Positions 11,401 to 22,551 of a stretch of 64,000 bases of DNA are shown piece after piece. The number at the start of each line of letters is the position of its first letter. Within the stretch, counting starts at the first letter, position 1. The position numbers and the translations under genes were made by a program. This DNA comes from Hypoxylon rubiginosum. Lineage: Eukaryota > Ascomycota > Sordariomycetes > Xylariales > Hypoxylaceae. The notes under the pieces are model-generated. The model had not been told where the DNA came from and ran no database searches. It worked only from the letters and a program-made list of their open reading frames with translations. The DNA is taken from contig CADCXA010000066.1 in the NCBI GenBank assembly GCA_902806565.1, positions 806,001 through 870,000 on the forward strand. Reading direction: 5' to 3'.

Positions 11401-13989
11401 TGAACGTCGATGATCCGCTCGAAACCGAAGGCGAAGCTTCGTCACCTCGGTACCTGTTTTAGACAATCTACGAAGTCTCGGCCATGGAGACGACCCCATT
11501 CGTTGTCACCAAGCTGTCGCTAAATTTTGACAGGTCGCCCCTCGGGCTAGTATAGCACATGGGTTGTGTTGTTTGCCCCTATCTCGAACTGAGGCAGCCT
11601 GCTGTGGCGTAAGTGGCGTTCGGTTGGGTTCCCTCGCCTAATAGCTACTGCCGATGCGAGAAAAGGCCCGGTTGGTCAATACCCTAAGAGAACCTAGACC
11701 CAACTGGTCAGAACTGTCAGATTAGTTTACCGAGTTAGGTATCCTGCCCAGTTCCATCTCCAACCTGTTCGCACTTGTGTCATTGACGAGGCTCCGCCAT
11801 GTGGTATAGGAGTTCCTACACCATCCGCCCGAGAACATATTTTGCATATACGAGGACTTCACTCTGCCTATTCTCGCAAACCCAAGAACAACTTTGTGAC
11901 CTATTTCAATCTTTTATAACACCTCACAGGCGATAATATAAGAGAGAACCAGCCGTCTAAGCTTTCCACACCGCCACTCTCTATTTCATACTAATGTTTA
12001 GAAAAGCCCGGTGCCTTGTGACGTAGTTAGGATATATGATGCGGGCAGAGACGAAGGAATCACATGCAGCTTACCCAACTAACTGAGTTTTCTTACCAGC
12101 TTGCTCCAAGCTAAAGGGACGACCGAGGCACGACGCGAAGCGTCAGGTGCAGAAACAGTGATATCCTAGCACGAGGAGCTCTCGGCCTAAGTGCTAAGAC
12201 ATGCGTACGGGAAGAGGCGCTTTGTGCTCTTGACTCCTTCATTCGGACCAACTAGCCTGATTTCCCACTCAGAGAAAGGGCCTGGAGGGCTAGAATCCTC
12301 AAAAGTCGGGAAATGAAAATTCATTTTAGCTGGCTCTATGAACGAGGATAACGCACTGAGGCGTCGGCTTCTTCTAAAAGATCGAAGAAGGCGAGAGGAC
12401 AACATCTGAGTGGTGCTCAGGTAGTGCAGATGTTACGGTAGACATGGCTTCTCAAGCCGGAAGATGGAACTGCTGTGGGCTAAGGGATATCCGTGGAAGA
12501 CCGGTCGACAAAAGAGACAGGATCATGTCATGGAACGACAAGTTATATACCTAGGTATGCATATAACAGAGACATTTGCAAGTTATCTAGGTAGGTCTAG
12601 ACCTCATCACCTACCATGTCCACGACGTACAGTATATAAAATCAGACACCGTTAAGTTGTAATTGCTTGTCTCTAGTATTGCAGGAACATAAAACGAGGA
12701 AATCAGTCACTGGCAAGCAGGAAGAAGATCACCTAAAGGGGAGATATCGTTTTTGAATGTTCACTTAAGAAGAATTGAATTATAGTTGTTATAATGCTCT
12801 CATGTTATCGTTGCCAATCAAAAGGATCTATGAATTATAAACTGAATTTAGTACAGGATCCGATCGATATTTTTAAAGTAACCCGAAGATAGCAATAAAG
12901 AAATGGATATTCAACTAGGATTAAATTGGTTATTTCGAAGACGCCGAACCTTTTTCTAACAGAAGGCTTATATGTACCAAGGTAAGAGGTAAGTTTAATT
13001 TCCAAGTTACGGCACTACTGAAGTGGGAAAATTCAAGACCAGTGCACATGATACCCGGTGACTGCCCACCTAAGAACCTAGGTACATAAGGCGATCAGTC
13101 GACCGCAGAACGAGAATTTATATCTGTCAGCGAAAATATGGTCGCATTTATGAACCTGCCAGATGTCAACATACTGAAAGCACTGTGTCAATAGTCCAGT
13201 AACGTCTAGCTATGATTGTATACCGTACGCTATCGCGATCTTGTTGGATGAGATGGGTTTATGCGATCAACGTAGCCTGTTGATATCGAAGTAAATCTCT
13301 TTCCTTGGACCCCGTTCATATACTCTCAGAAAGAAATATTTCTCGACATTGTTGTCTTGTTAGAAGCCCAGCCCCATCGCCCTGTAGGTAGTATGCAAAC
13401 TCCCTCTTCCCATATCCATTTTCAAACAACAGGAAAAAGAAAATATTATATAGAATGTACTCTGAATCGAGGAATAGAACCTCGTGTTTGGCAGATCGCC
13501 GTCATCAAGTGTTCTATAACCGGGGCACCAATTCGGATTCACCGTCGAGTTCGTTTCGTACCATATTGACGGAGCTGCAAGTTGAAGAAATTACATGCCC
13601 TACTTTTCTTAACGTATACCCGGAAGGCATCATTTGTTTGTTACATGTGTGTTGGGCTTTGTGGCGAGCTGAAATTTTCATTTATGTATAGAAAACACTA
13701 GAAAAGATCGCAGGTGTTGCAAGTGTCCGAGCTGAGTGTGTAACGTAGAGTATTACATACCTAAGCAGCCCATGGGACCTATAAAACCCAATTGCTCGCC
13801 CTCCTCCCCGGCTCGGCAGAGCTCCCCGAAACATGATTTCCCCCCACCTCCCTCATTATCTTAGAGTCATTCATGTTGTACCACGTAGTACAGTCATGTG
13901 ATCTTGTGTTGTTGAAGAACATTAAGCAATTGAAGTAATCATCTCCCCCACCCAGTGGGTACAGTCGACCATCGCCCATCGCCAGCAAC
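8469..13989. other. 5.5-kb gene-poor region
   Basis: Both strands were read for long ORFs and for splice-joined exons; nothing with recognisable domains appeared. ORFs of 60-106 codons (for example 12187-12405 on the minus strand, 10688-10999 on the plus strand) lack convincing sequence. The region is dotted with TACCTACC/GGTAGGTA motifs (around 9547, 9921, 10108, 10140, 11278, 12550, 12590, 13078). A short A/T-rich patch lies at 12660-12960. Long noncoding or fast-evolving spliced genes could be missed here. Confidence 0.5.
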
Positions 13990-14904
13990 ATGGACTACCA
14001 GGCACACGACATCCTCCCCTTCTCTCAAACCTCCTATGTCGCACCCACAGCCGCTGACGAAGTGCTGCCTATCCTAAGGGAGAAAAACATACCGGACGAA
14101 ATTGCACTAGAGATTGCGTCTCTAGGCTATAGTCCAGGGCTTTCGAAGCCCAGAGTTCGCCAACAAGTGTACCATGTATCCAACTACGGGACACCTACCA
14201 ATCAGGCCAATATTACGGGTTTATACCTCAGCACTAATCGCATGCCCGAGAACGGATGGAGAGTCGGCCCGCAACGAATCATCTTCCAGACGAGAGCAAA
14301 AGACCAAGGATGGGCCGATGCTGGTGGAGATGGTACCTTTGAAAACAGCCACACGTGGTTCGAGGCCAGCATTCTACGCCCCTTCCCCCTAGGGACGGAA
14401 GGAAACGATCGGGATGTAACGCTTGAAGACGACCTGTCTATTTCGTGGCAGACTGCTGTCACAATGGGTAAGGGCTCACATTTAATGCGACGTGATGATC
14501 GTATATAGCTTATATCCCGTGATAGACCTCAACGCCAATTCCTCGAGGAACGATCTGAGGGAGAGAGGATGGGACTTTGTGCAGGCCGCAGATGGGCGTA
14601 TAGCATGGAAAGTGTGCAACAACATTACGGCGTCGAATCAGTATCGGGATTATAGGGTTGAATGGAGGAGGGGCTTCCAGGCGGAGGACGTGGATGAGAT
14701 GGCGGTAGGGAGAGGCGAGGGCTTTCTGGAGCTATTGGAACCTGGATTCATCGTCGTGCTTTGGGCCAGGGCGCAGGTACGCGAATTGCTGCCATGCGAG
14801 ACCGTATCATCATTGCCGAGTCCACTCGCTAATATGAATGATAGCAATGGAATTGGCGTAATTTTGTTGGAGCCGCAACCATTGAGATCAAGTATGAGCT
14901 ATGA
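13990..14904 (+). CDS. Uncharacterised fungal protein with C-terminal beta-rich module
   Basis: Three exons (13990-14467, 14526-14776, 14845-14904) give 262 aa with consistent phases. The C-terminal two thirds carry a pattern I associate with a widespread uncharacterised fungal module: IIFQTRAKDQGW, GTFENSHTWFEASI, WKVCNNITASNQYRDYRVEW, GEGFLELLEPGFIVVLWARAQ and the closing ATIEIKYEL. The alternating hydrophobic residues and absence of predicted membrane segments suggest a beta-sandwich, possibly a ligand-binding or lectin-like fold; that is inference. No signal peptide is seen. The Trp-rich central part and the acidic stretch VTLEDDLS are notable. Function is not known, and no neighbouring gene hints at one. 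Confidence 0.75.
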
Positions 14905-15472
14905 ATGGCCACGGAGGTTTCCAGGGGTTTCTAATTCTAAACTTCATTCTATAAGTGTGTCAAGGTGGTGCTCCTCCTTTCAGGAGAGTAGATTGGTCCA
15001 TAAGGCAAAAATAACAAAGGAAACTTGTACACGAGTTACACATGCCTTGAATTTTGTGTTCCATAATATTAATAGTAAAAAACGGTCTGGTATAATCAAG
15101 TCGATGTCGTGATCCTTAATTTAACATGGCATCTCACATTTATCCAACGTGATTCAGGAGCCCTATAGAACGAAACTAAAAGATTTGTCCTACGATACCA
15201 TTCTCGAAATCCTATAGCATATATTGTGCGTCATCATACGCTGTGGCTAGTTCTTATCTAAGTGTGTGGACGTTAGTATGTAATAGTTACTGTCGCCTCA
15301 TGAGGGGAAACGTCCGGCTGCAATGATGATAGGGCGGATATGCATGCACAGTACATTTCCCCGCCGATAGATCATACATCACACCGAGGATGCTTTCTAT
15401 TCTTCACCATGCTCGCTTCACCATCCTGAGTTTCTATACGGCGTCCCGAATAACCTACTACCCCGAGTTAAA
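14905..15472. other. Intergenic, no gene recognised
   Basis: Spacer between two plus-strand genes; it should include the 3' UTR of the upstream gene and the promoter of the cyclase-family gene. Nothing else is visible. Confidence 0.6.
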
Positions 15473-16820
15473 ATGGAGCTCCCATTGAGGAAGGACTTGA
15501 GGCCCAAACCAGGCGAGCCAGAAGATTCAGCGTGGATTTGGGGAAGTGATGACGAGGTTGGCTGTTCAGATTATGCATTTATTCTTCCAAGATTGTTTAT
15601 ATACTGATCACCCCCTGAAGCTGGGCAGGTTGAATCTCCAGACACCAGAGAGGGTGAAGAAAGCGCTTGAAGCAGTATCTTCAGGAGAGACTATTGCGCT
15701 TAGGTTCATCTACCATTGCTAACAGCAAGTCGAGCTTCCTTACTGACTTGTATGTTAGTCTCCCATTTGATCAGCCAGTACCGCCATGTTATGAGCGAGG
15801 TGCCTTTAAGCACCATATCACTCCCAAGGGTGTGTCACACACGTACGACGACACTTATGAAATGAATCCGCAGAGCACTTCTCAATGGGACGGATTTCGC
15901 CATGTGAGTTAAGAGTGAATAGTTGAAAGATTCGCTTCGCAGTATGATTGATTAAGCATAGTTCGCTCATGTGCCTTCCGGATATTTCTACAATGGAGTA
16001 AGTCCAATGGCTGGAGTCTGGATAGTACAGGATGGTAACCTGATTCTCTACAGACTCTCCCCAGCGATATATCGAGCCCGAGCACGTCTACCAAGTGTGG
16101 AATTCAAGCTTGGGCTACTCGCGGTATCGCAGGCAGAGGCCTTCTCTTGGATTATGGTCGATACGCCGAGGCGAACAACATCAAGCCTGAATTCTACAAT
16201 AACTATAAGATTAGTTATACCGATCTTGTCAATGTAGCGCGAACGCAAGGAATTGACCTGAAGCCCGAGGGACAAGGGGGTGACGTCCGAATTGGCGATA
16301 TACTCCTAATTAGGTCCGGTTTCTTGAAGAATGCCAACTCACTTACGGACGAGCAGAGAGCAGCCCATCACCTCCAACCGCATCAGTTTGGGCCTCATGA
16401 TGGGCAGCGCTACATAGGTGTGGAACAGAGTGAGGAGATGCTCGACTTCTTGCACGATTCTTACTTCTCAGCCGTAGCTGGGGACCATCCAGCGTTCGAA
16501 GCGTGGCCATCCGATAAAGGCACGTCTAAGTCATCGTATGCTAACATTGCAGAAGAGCAATACTGACGTGTTCTCTAAAATTGTAGAGTACTATCTTCAT
16601 GAAAAGCTGTTGGCGCTTTGGGGTTGTCCTATTGGCGAACTCTGGGACCTCGAAAAGCTTGCCGATAAGTGTGCCGAGAGGAAACAGTGGACATTCTTTC
16701 TCGCGAGCACTCCGAATCATGTGAAAGGTATCCAAGTCTGATATTTCGTGGAAGTCTTGCGGCTAATGTATTTCTTCAGGAGGGATCTCTAGCACCGCGA
16801 ACGCGATGGCTATCGTATGA
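15473..16820 (+). CDS. Cyclase-family (KynB/PF04199-like) metal-dependent hydrolase
   Basis: Seven exons were traced (15473-15556, 15621-15703, 15759-15903, 15962-15997, 16054-16519, 16587-16727, 16780-16820), coding 331 aa. The order of motifs matches fungal proteins of the putative cyclase family, related to kynurenine formamidase: SDDELGRLNLQTPERVKKAL, SLPFDQPVPP, QWDGFRHFAH, the core KCGIQAWATRGIAGRGLLLDY, GGDVRIGDILLIRSGF, VAGDHPAFEAWPSDKEYYLH and the end HVKGGISSTANAMAIV. The His and Asp residues in WDGFRHFAH and AGDHPAFE are the expected metal and substrate region. No signal peptide is evident, so it is probably cytosolic. Two donor sites are atypical: GTTGGC after exon 1 and a GC donor after exon 5. 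Substrate is unknown. Confidence 0.85.
16520..16586 (+). other. Non-canonical GC-AG intron in the cyclase-family gene
   Basis: The only junction that keeps frame and restores the family sequence WPSDK-EYYLHE joins G16519 to A16587. The intron then begins GCACGT and ends TTGTAG, 67 nt, with CTAAC inside. A GT donor nearby (16524) would put the next exon out of frame. Confidence 0.7.
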
Positions 16821-17420
16821 ATAATTGACTGCTGTCTGCTTGAAAAGGGAATGTTGGATGTTGATATATACGACCACGTATAATACGGGTCAAGTATTGC
16901 TCTACTAACATCAGCATCTCTTTCCTGGCTCAAGATCATGCCCAAGTCGTAGGTAGCTCATAACAGAATCAAGGCAATGTGTCATTTTGATTGATACTGG
17001 CTCATATGTTCCCTCGTAATAAATATTGGAATATCTGCTTTCATTTTTGCTTATGCACCTAATGGATTTAGAGGTGAAGATGATAGGACTAATTGCATAA
17101 GATGAAGCTCCGGCAATTGCGGGTGGGCTGGTGGGTCAGAACGCCCAAGGTTACTATCAGCACGTGACTTGCATCTTATCGGGATGACCAAGCTCGGCGC
17201 TTGGGCCAATCAATTGAAGGCTGGCAAGGCAGCATGAGCTTTCGTCGCCTCGCACTCATCGACCACCAACTCCAGCTTTCATCCGTCACCATCGTCACCA
17301 TAATCTCCTCCGCCCACCACATCCCACATAGACTGCCAATCCCTATACTCACGATACCAAACTGATCCGACCGCACCGTCATATTATTGCATCCTATCTC
17401 ACCGATTAACTCCGGAAACC
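16821..17420. other. Intergenic and promoter of the RPN5 gene
   Basis: No gene recognised. The last 250 bp are pyrimidine-rich and lead to the RPN5 start codon; I looked for but did not find a clear copy of the proteasome-associated control element known from yeast (GGTGGCAAA). Confidence 0.55.
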
Positions 17421-19066
17421 ATGGCCGAAGCAGCTCTGAAGCCCGAGAAGGACTTCAGCAAGGAAGCTGACGTGCAAATCAGTGAGGCAGAGAAGCTTGC
17501 CAAGGTGCGCCCATGTTAATAGGCTGCTGCATATAGACAATAGCTAACAGAGTGATTGCAGAACGATCTCCAAGCAGCTATCGAGAAGCTTACCGTATTC
17601 GAGAAACAAGCCCGACAGGTAAGCTCTCTTCGCACTTCCAACCCACATAGCACTCAGTAACAATTATAACCCCTAGGCATCCGACCTTGCGTCCACCTCT
17701 AGAACCTTGACCGCGATATGCACGATCTGTAAAGATGCCGGAAACTGGAGTCTCCTCAATGACCAGGTCTTGGTCCTCTCCAAGAAGCATGGCCAGCTCA
17801 AACAAGCCATCACCAAGATGGTTCAAACCGTCATGAGTTTCCTCGATACGACACCGGACCTAGACACGAAGCTCACCGTCATTGAGACCCTGCGCACAGT
17901 GACCGAGGGCAAGATATTCGTCGAGGTTGAGCGAGCCCGCGTGACCAAGATTCTGTCGGACATCAAGAAACAGCAAGGCGACCTGAAGTCCGCAATGGAT
18001 ATTCTATGCGAATTACAGGTAGAAACGTTCGGTTCGATGGAGAGACGTGAGAAGACAGAGTTCATACTTGCTCAAGTCGCCCTATGCATCGAGAACGGCG
18101 ACTACACACAAGCCGGTATTCTTAGTCGTAAGATTAGCACGAGATATTTGTCCCGAAAGCCCAAGAAGACGCCGGAACAGGTGGAGAAGGAGAAGAAGGT
18201 GCGGGAAGAGAAGCTGAAGCGAGGAGAGGAAGTTCCCCCGGAGCAGGAAGACGATACTACCGACTTGAAGTTGGCGTACTACGAGCAGCAGATTACTCTG
18301 GCCAAGCACGACGATAAATATCTCGACGCTTGCAAACACTACAGACAAGTACTAGATACTGAAGCTGTGGAAGAAGACCCTTCAAAACTGCAACCTGTAT
18401 GTTCGGTATTCGTTCCATTGGTGGCCTAATTTTGCTAACGTTAACTAGGTCCTCCAACGCATCATCTACTTCGTCATACTTGCTCCCCACGACAACGAAC
18501 AGCATGACCTTCTCCAGCGCGTTTTCCGCGACACCCGAAATTCCCAGATTGCTGTTGATGCCCAGCTTCTTAAGCTATTTACGGTGCATGAGCTTATGCG
18601 ATGGCCCGAGGTCGCCAACCAATACGGTCCCCATCTTTGCGGAACCGATATCTTCGATGAGCGTCCGAACCAATCGAAGGACGAAAAGGCCCACCAGCGA
18701 TGGCAGGACCTGCGCAAGCGAGTCATCGAACACAACGTCAGAGTTGTGGCCAAGTATTACACTCGCATCGGCATGAAGCGCTTGACCCAGCTTCTTGACC
18801 TGACGGAGGATGAGACTGAGAAGTACATCAGCGAATTGGTATGCTCTAAGACGGTCTTCGCTCGTATCGATCGGCCGGCGCGCATAGTCGACTTCGCCAA
18901 GCCTAGAGACGTCGATGACGTTCTTAACGAGTGGAGCCACAATATGAAGAGCCTGCTCGGCTTATTGGAGCGCGTTGATCATCTCATTACCAAGGAGGAG
19001 ATGATGGCGAGAATCCAGCCAGGAGCCAAGGAAGGCAAGGAGAAAAAGGGTAAGAAGAAGGCGTGA
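17421..19066 (+). CDS. rpn5: 26S proteasome regulatory subunit RPN5 (PSMD12)
   Basis: A PCI-domain subunit of the 19S lid (and in some fungi shared with the COP9 signalosome), acting in nucleus and cytosol. Four exons (17421-17504, 17562-17618, 17677-18396, 18449-19066) code 492 aa. Visible landmarks are NDLQAAIEKLTVFEKQARQASDLAST, KLTVIETLRTVTEGKIFVEVERARVTK, the helical repeat run GDYTQAGILSRKISTRY, then YFVILAPHDNEQHDLLQRV and the PCI/winged-helix end VIEHNVRVVAKYYTRIGMKRL, ETEKYISELVCSKTVFARIDRPARIVDF. A charged insertion KKTPEQVEKEKKVREEKLKRGEE and a Lys-rich tail (KEGKEKKGKKKA) make it a little longer than the yeast protein. All introns are short GT..AG. Identity is firm. Confidence 0.94.
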
Positions 19067-19350
19067 TGAATATTACCTCAGGTAGGTAGGTAGTATTGAG
19101 GACTCGGTTCAGGGGGGTGGTAATTCTTTGGGACCTCGACATGGCTTAGGTTTCGAGACGCACGACATCAGGTTTGCATCAAAAAGCATGCGAATGTACA
19201 ATACTTAGATTAGGAGGCTTATTTGGCCCCTGTAAAACCGGGCTGCCTTCTACGCTTTAATCTTCCGTCTATAGCCGTCTAGTAATTCGTGATGATCTCG
19301 TAGTCTAACCCTAACCCTCATATATACTTCATGCCTACCCTGGTAATGTC

Positions 19351-20340
19351 CTACAGAGATTCCTTATCCGTAGCACCCGCAGTCTGGTAACGTTGCCTCA
19401 GCCAGCCCGCCAGCACCATAACCCAGTCCTTGGCGACGGGCACGTAATGGCCGCCGGGGTGGACCACGACCTGGGGGTCTAGGCACCGGTCGACGAGCCC
19501 CTGGCTCCGCGACTCCTCAACGACGGTGTCGAGGCTGCCGACGAAGTGCAGCGTGGGCGTGACGATCCGGGGCTCGTACAGCCAGTTCAGGGCGTCGAGG
19601 GGCGCGTAGAAGCCCGAGTACACGACGCAGAACCGGAGCGGGCGGTTGCCATTGGCGGCGCGCAGCGACTCTACCCACGACCAGTCGGCCGTCTCGCCCG
19701 CTGAGGAGGGGGAGGGGCCGTCGGCTGGTGGGTTTCGGAGCGGGTGCTCGAGGGCGGAGGCGACGAGGGCGGCGGTCGCGCCGCCCTGGCTGAAACCGCA
19801 GACGCCGTCGACGCCGCCGGCGGCGCGGACCGCGGCCGCGATGGCCTCCATGCCCCGCTCGAAGCCGCGGTACGCGCCCGTGGCTTCGTCCTTGCGGAAC
19901 CAGGCCCAGCTGTCGCTTTCCTCTTCGTCTTCGTCCTCTCCGCCTTCCCCGGTCCCGGGCACGTACCCCGGGATGTCGGAGGGCCGGAGGCGGTGGGGCG
20001 CCGTGGGGAAGACGAGGGTCGGGTGCAGGTTGAGGGGGGCGGGCGAGAGGGTCTTGGCGAGGAGCTTGGAGAGGGCTTTGGTCTTGGAGGAGAAGAGGGG
20101 GCCGGACTGGGTGTAGCCGTGTAGCATTAGGATCTTGACTTCCGTCTTGCCCTTGGGGACGCTGCTGCTGCTGCCGGGCTGGACCGCTGGTGCTGCCGGG
20201 GCTGACATGGTGGTGGTGAGAGTCCGGTGCAGTTGATGGTGCGGGCCGAAGGATGTGAATGCGAATGAGCGGGGTGCTACTGATGCTGCTGATGCGAAGT
20301 GAAAACAGATGATAGGTCTGCCCCGGATGGATAAGCTCAT
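19351..20340 (-). CDS. FSH1-family serine hydrolase
   Basis: An intronless alpha/beta-hydrolase of the fungal FSH1/ovarian-tumour-suppressor OVCA2 family, 329 aa from the first Met. The family start KILMLHGYTQSG is followed by the nucleophile elbow GVCGFSQGGA (Ser), the acid region HFVGSLDTVV (Asp) and HPGGHYVPV (His), completing the triad. Between them is an acidic low-complexity insert (GEGGEDEDEEES) not typical of yeast Fsh1. Two starts are possible: the first Met gives an Arg/Ser/Phe-rich leader that could target mitochondria, while Met45 (MSAPAAPA, near 20208) gives a cytosolic protein of the usual length. The coding sequence is much more GC-rich than its flanks. Substrate is unknown, probably a small ester. 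Confidence 0.87.
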   Translation of the reverse strand: MSLSIRGRPIICFHFASAASVAPRSFAFTSFGPHHQLHRTLTTTMSAPAAPAVQPGSSSSVPKGKTEVKILMLHGYTQSGPLFSSKTKALSKLLAKTLSPAPLNLHPTLVFPTAPHRLRPSDIPGYVPGTGEGGEDEDEEESDSWAWFRKDEATGAYRGFERGMEAIAAAVRAAGGVDGVCGFSQGGATAALVASALEHPLRNPPADGPSPSSAGETADWSWVESLRAANGNRPLRFCVVYSGFYAPLDALNWLYEPRIVTPTLHFVGSLDTVVEESRSQGLVDRCLDPQVVVHPGGHYVPVAKDWVMVLAGWLRQRYQTAGATDKESL

Positions 20341-21233
20341 AAAATCAAATTGTCTCGGGCGTTTATATCGTCGCCTTTTGATAAATTTGGTTTCTATGTA
20401 AGGTTGAGAGAGATAAGTTGAGTGAGACTTGTTGTGAAAGTGAGTCGCTCACATGTTCGGCGATTTTTCAAGCATTGGTCTAGAACTAGACCGATTTGCC
20501 GGCTGCTACGGACTGTGACTCAAACGGCGTAGACACAATTATTTTCTATGCAGTCGTATAGTTGATTTAAAGCTATGAAATTTCTCGTCTATTATTTGTT
20601 CTAGTTGTTGCTGTTGATTTTCTAATTTTGTCCTCTATTATATACTTTGCATCTACCTACCCCGTATCCGCAGCAGTTAATGAGGAAGAGATACGTACTA
20701 TAAGACTAATTTATCCTAAGAAAATCAACAAGCTCCTGGTAATATTGATATTTTACCTTATGGTATTATATCATGATATGTAGTTGGTATGCAGACAGGA
20801 CAAATCCAAAACTGAGGCTCGTGTGTTTCTGATCCTGCTCCTAGACATCAAACTGGGCTGACTGGGATTATCGAATTAAGGGTCCGTTGGAACTAAACTT
20901 GCGAGAACAGCTTCTACGAGGTAGACTCAGACTGGTAATTTCGAGCCAGAACTGGTGGGCCATTTCAAAGCATCGTCTTCAAGACCGGCAGTTTGCGACT
21001 AATATCGCAACGCAAGAGAATATCACCGCACGGGACTCCCAGCTTTAGTATAGTCTTTTCCAAGAACAGATGAATAGATATAGGTATCTGGACACGGCTC
21101 TTGATTGGGATGCGCCCGTAATCTATAGTACAGTCCCGGTTCTGCCTTGCTCGTATCGATGAATGACTCGACCGTCTATGATGCTTCTTGCCCGGGGTAA
21201 TTGGTCTCTCCCTCCGATTCTGTAATCATCGCT
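20341..21233. other. Intergenic, no gene recognised
   Basis: An AT-rich spacer with no convincing ORF or spliced gene; it contains the promoter of the FSH1-type gene and the 3' flank of the ATP synthase gene. Confidence 0.55.
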
Positions 21234-21615
21234 CTAGTGTCCTCCGGACTTCGCATTCGGGTTGCGCGGGTCGTTCTTCCACTCGTCGGCTGTTGAAAAT
21301 CTGTCAATTTATCTCTTCTCCTTCGGCCAGTGGCAACCATTGGAATACATACAAGCCATCATGGAGTTTTGCGCCGCGTTGATACCGTACGCGATGATCA
21401 GGCCTATACATTCGTTAGGAGCTACTCTCGTATGTTGGGGATATCGTAGGAATAATCGCTCGTCGTACCGGCTGCGAAGAAGGGAGCATAGGGCCGGACT
21501 GTTCGTTACGTTAGTAGATGCTATCAATCCATCTTATTCGTTGTGTCAAAGGATCAATTGACTTACGGACTGGCGCCGGGAATTTCTTTAGAGGCGTAAT
21601 ACCGAGCCAAGACAT
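21234..21615 (-). CDS. atp18: Mitochondrial F1Fo ATP synthase subunit j (ATP18)
   Basis: A 61-aa inner-membrane subunit of the ATP synthase stalk/dimer region, split over four tiny exons: 21567-21615, 21469-21498, 21353-21403 and 21234-21289. The spliced protein starts MSWLGITPLKKFPAPV, continues LRPYAPFFAAGLIIAYGIN, which is the single membrane helix, and ends SDEWKNDPRNPNAKSGGH. The KKFPAPV start, the helix followed by AAQNSM, and the NDPRNPNAK tail are characteristic of fungal subunit j. Every intron has GT..AG ends, three have a CTAAC-like branch, and total coding length is exactly 62 codons. No single exon exceeds 60 nt, so ORF scanning cannot find this gene. Confidence 0.9.
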
Positions 21616-22551
21616 CTTGAATGTAAATTTGGAGGGTCTGCGTGGAGATAGACGGTGTTGATATTGAGGGTTGATGGAGGTTGAAGTCGGAAGCGAGTGG
21701 TTTTCGAAAAAGGTCAAGCTCTGCTCGGAACTTGGCGGTTTATTCGCCTTGACTGAAATTGGCTTTATGGGGGTTTATGCCTTAAGCTTGTATATGCATA
21801 TTGTAAGTGTATTACGTAAGATGGGTGATTCGCTCGGAGGCGGACGATGAGTTTTACCGGGCTGCTAAGCTCCATTAGAACGAACTGTCCAGGTGCTAGA
21901 AAGACGTCATTATTGTCACTAAAAGCTGGGGAAATCGCAAACCTACGTACTATGTACAACCAATTCCCGTTTTCGAATGTGGGGGAATAAAGTAACTTGA
22001 CGACAACCAATTAATCTCAAATACTCCCCTCCATCGTCGTGCTGCCAGGCTGCTTCTCATGTACTGCTCCTCTCAACTGCTTCGCGGAACCGTCCATGCC
22101 ATTGCCTGTCCGCCTATCGTCGCCTTGAGGCCTTAAGAACTGGAACTTTCCCCGCGACAATCTACCGCATAGCTGCAAGTATCCTTGTACATACATACAG
22201 CATACAGCACACAGCACAGCACAGCACAGCACAGCACAGCACAGCACAGCACAGCACAGAGCAACATTCACCGACAACGAGCCCAAGGTCCCAATCACCA
22301 AATACTACCCAACAAATAACATCGTCCAATCCTGACTCTAGCATTCCTCAGCACTGTAACTCGTTTCCCTCACCGTTCCCGTTGTCAGGTTGCGTCAAAT
22401 TCGGCGTTTTCACCGAGTCATCTTCCGACCATTCCCAGCTTCGTTCCCCCACCTCCTCAATTCGAGGCGTCCTCCTTTGTATTAATATCCCGCAAGAGCA
22501 CCATAAGAACACCTCCACCTGCACAAACAAGAATACACCAAATCCCCCATC
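21616..22551. promoter_or_regulatory. Divergent region between ATP18 and the NIPSNAP gene
   Basis: 936 bp between two outward start codons, both for mitochondrial proteins. It contains the CAGCA pentanucleotide microsatellite and a pyrimidine-rich leader before the NIPSNAP start. No other gene was recognised. Confidence 0.5.
22212..22259. repeat. CAGCA pentanucleotide microsatellite, about 9.6 copies
   Basis: Perfect tandem CAGCA units, preceded by degenerate copies (CAGCATACAGCACA). It lies about 290 bp upstream of the NIPSNAP start codon and is likely length-variable. Confidence 0.95.

Noticed and set aside
19302..19318. Telomere-like CTAACCCTAACCCT
   Set aside because: Only two units, inside a gene-dense region; a similar pair lies in an intron of the carboxylase gene (about 1702-1716). 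Too short for a telomeric tract.
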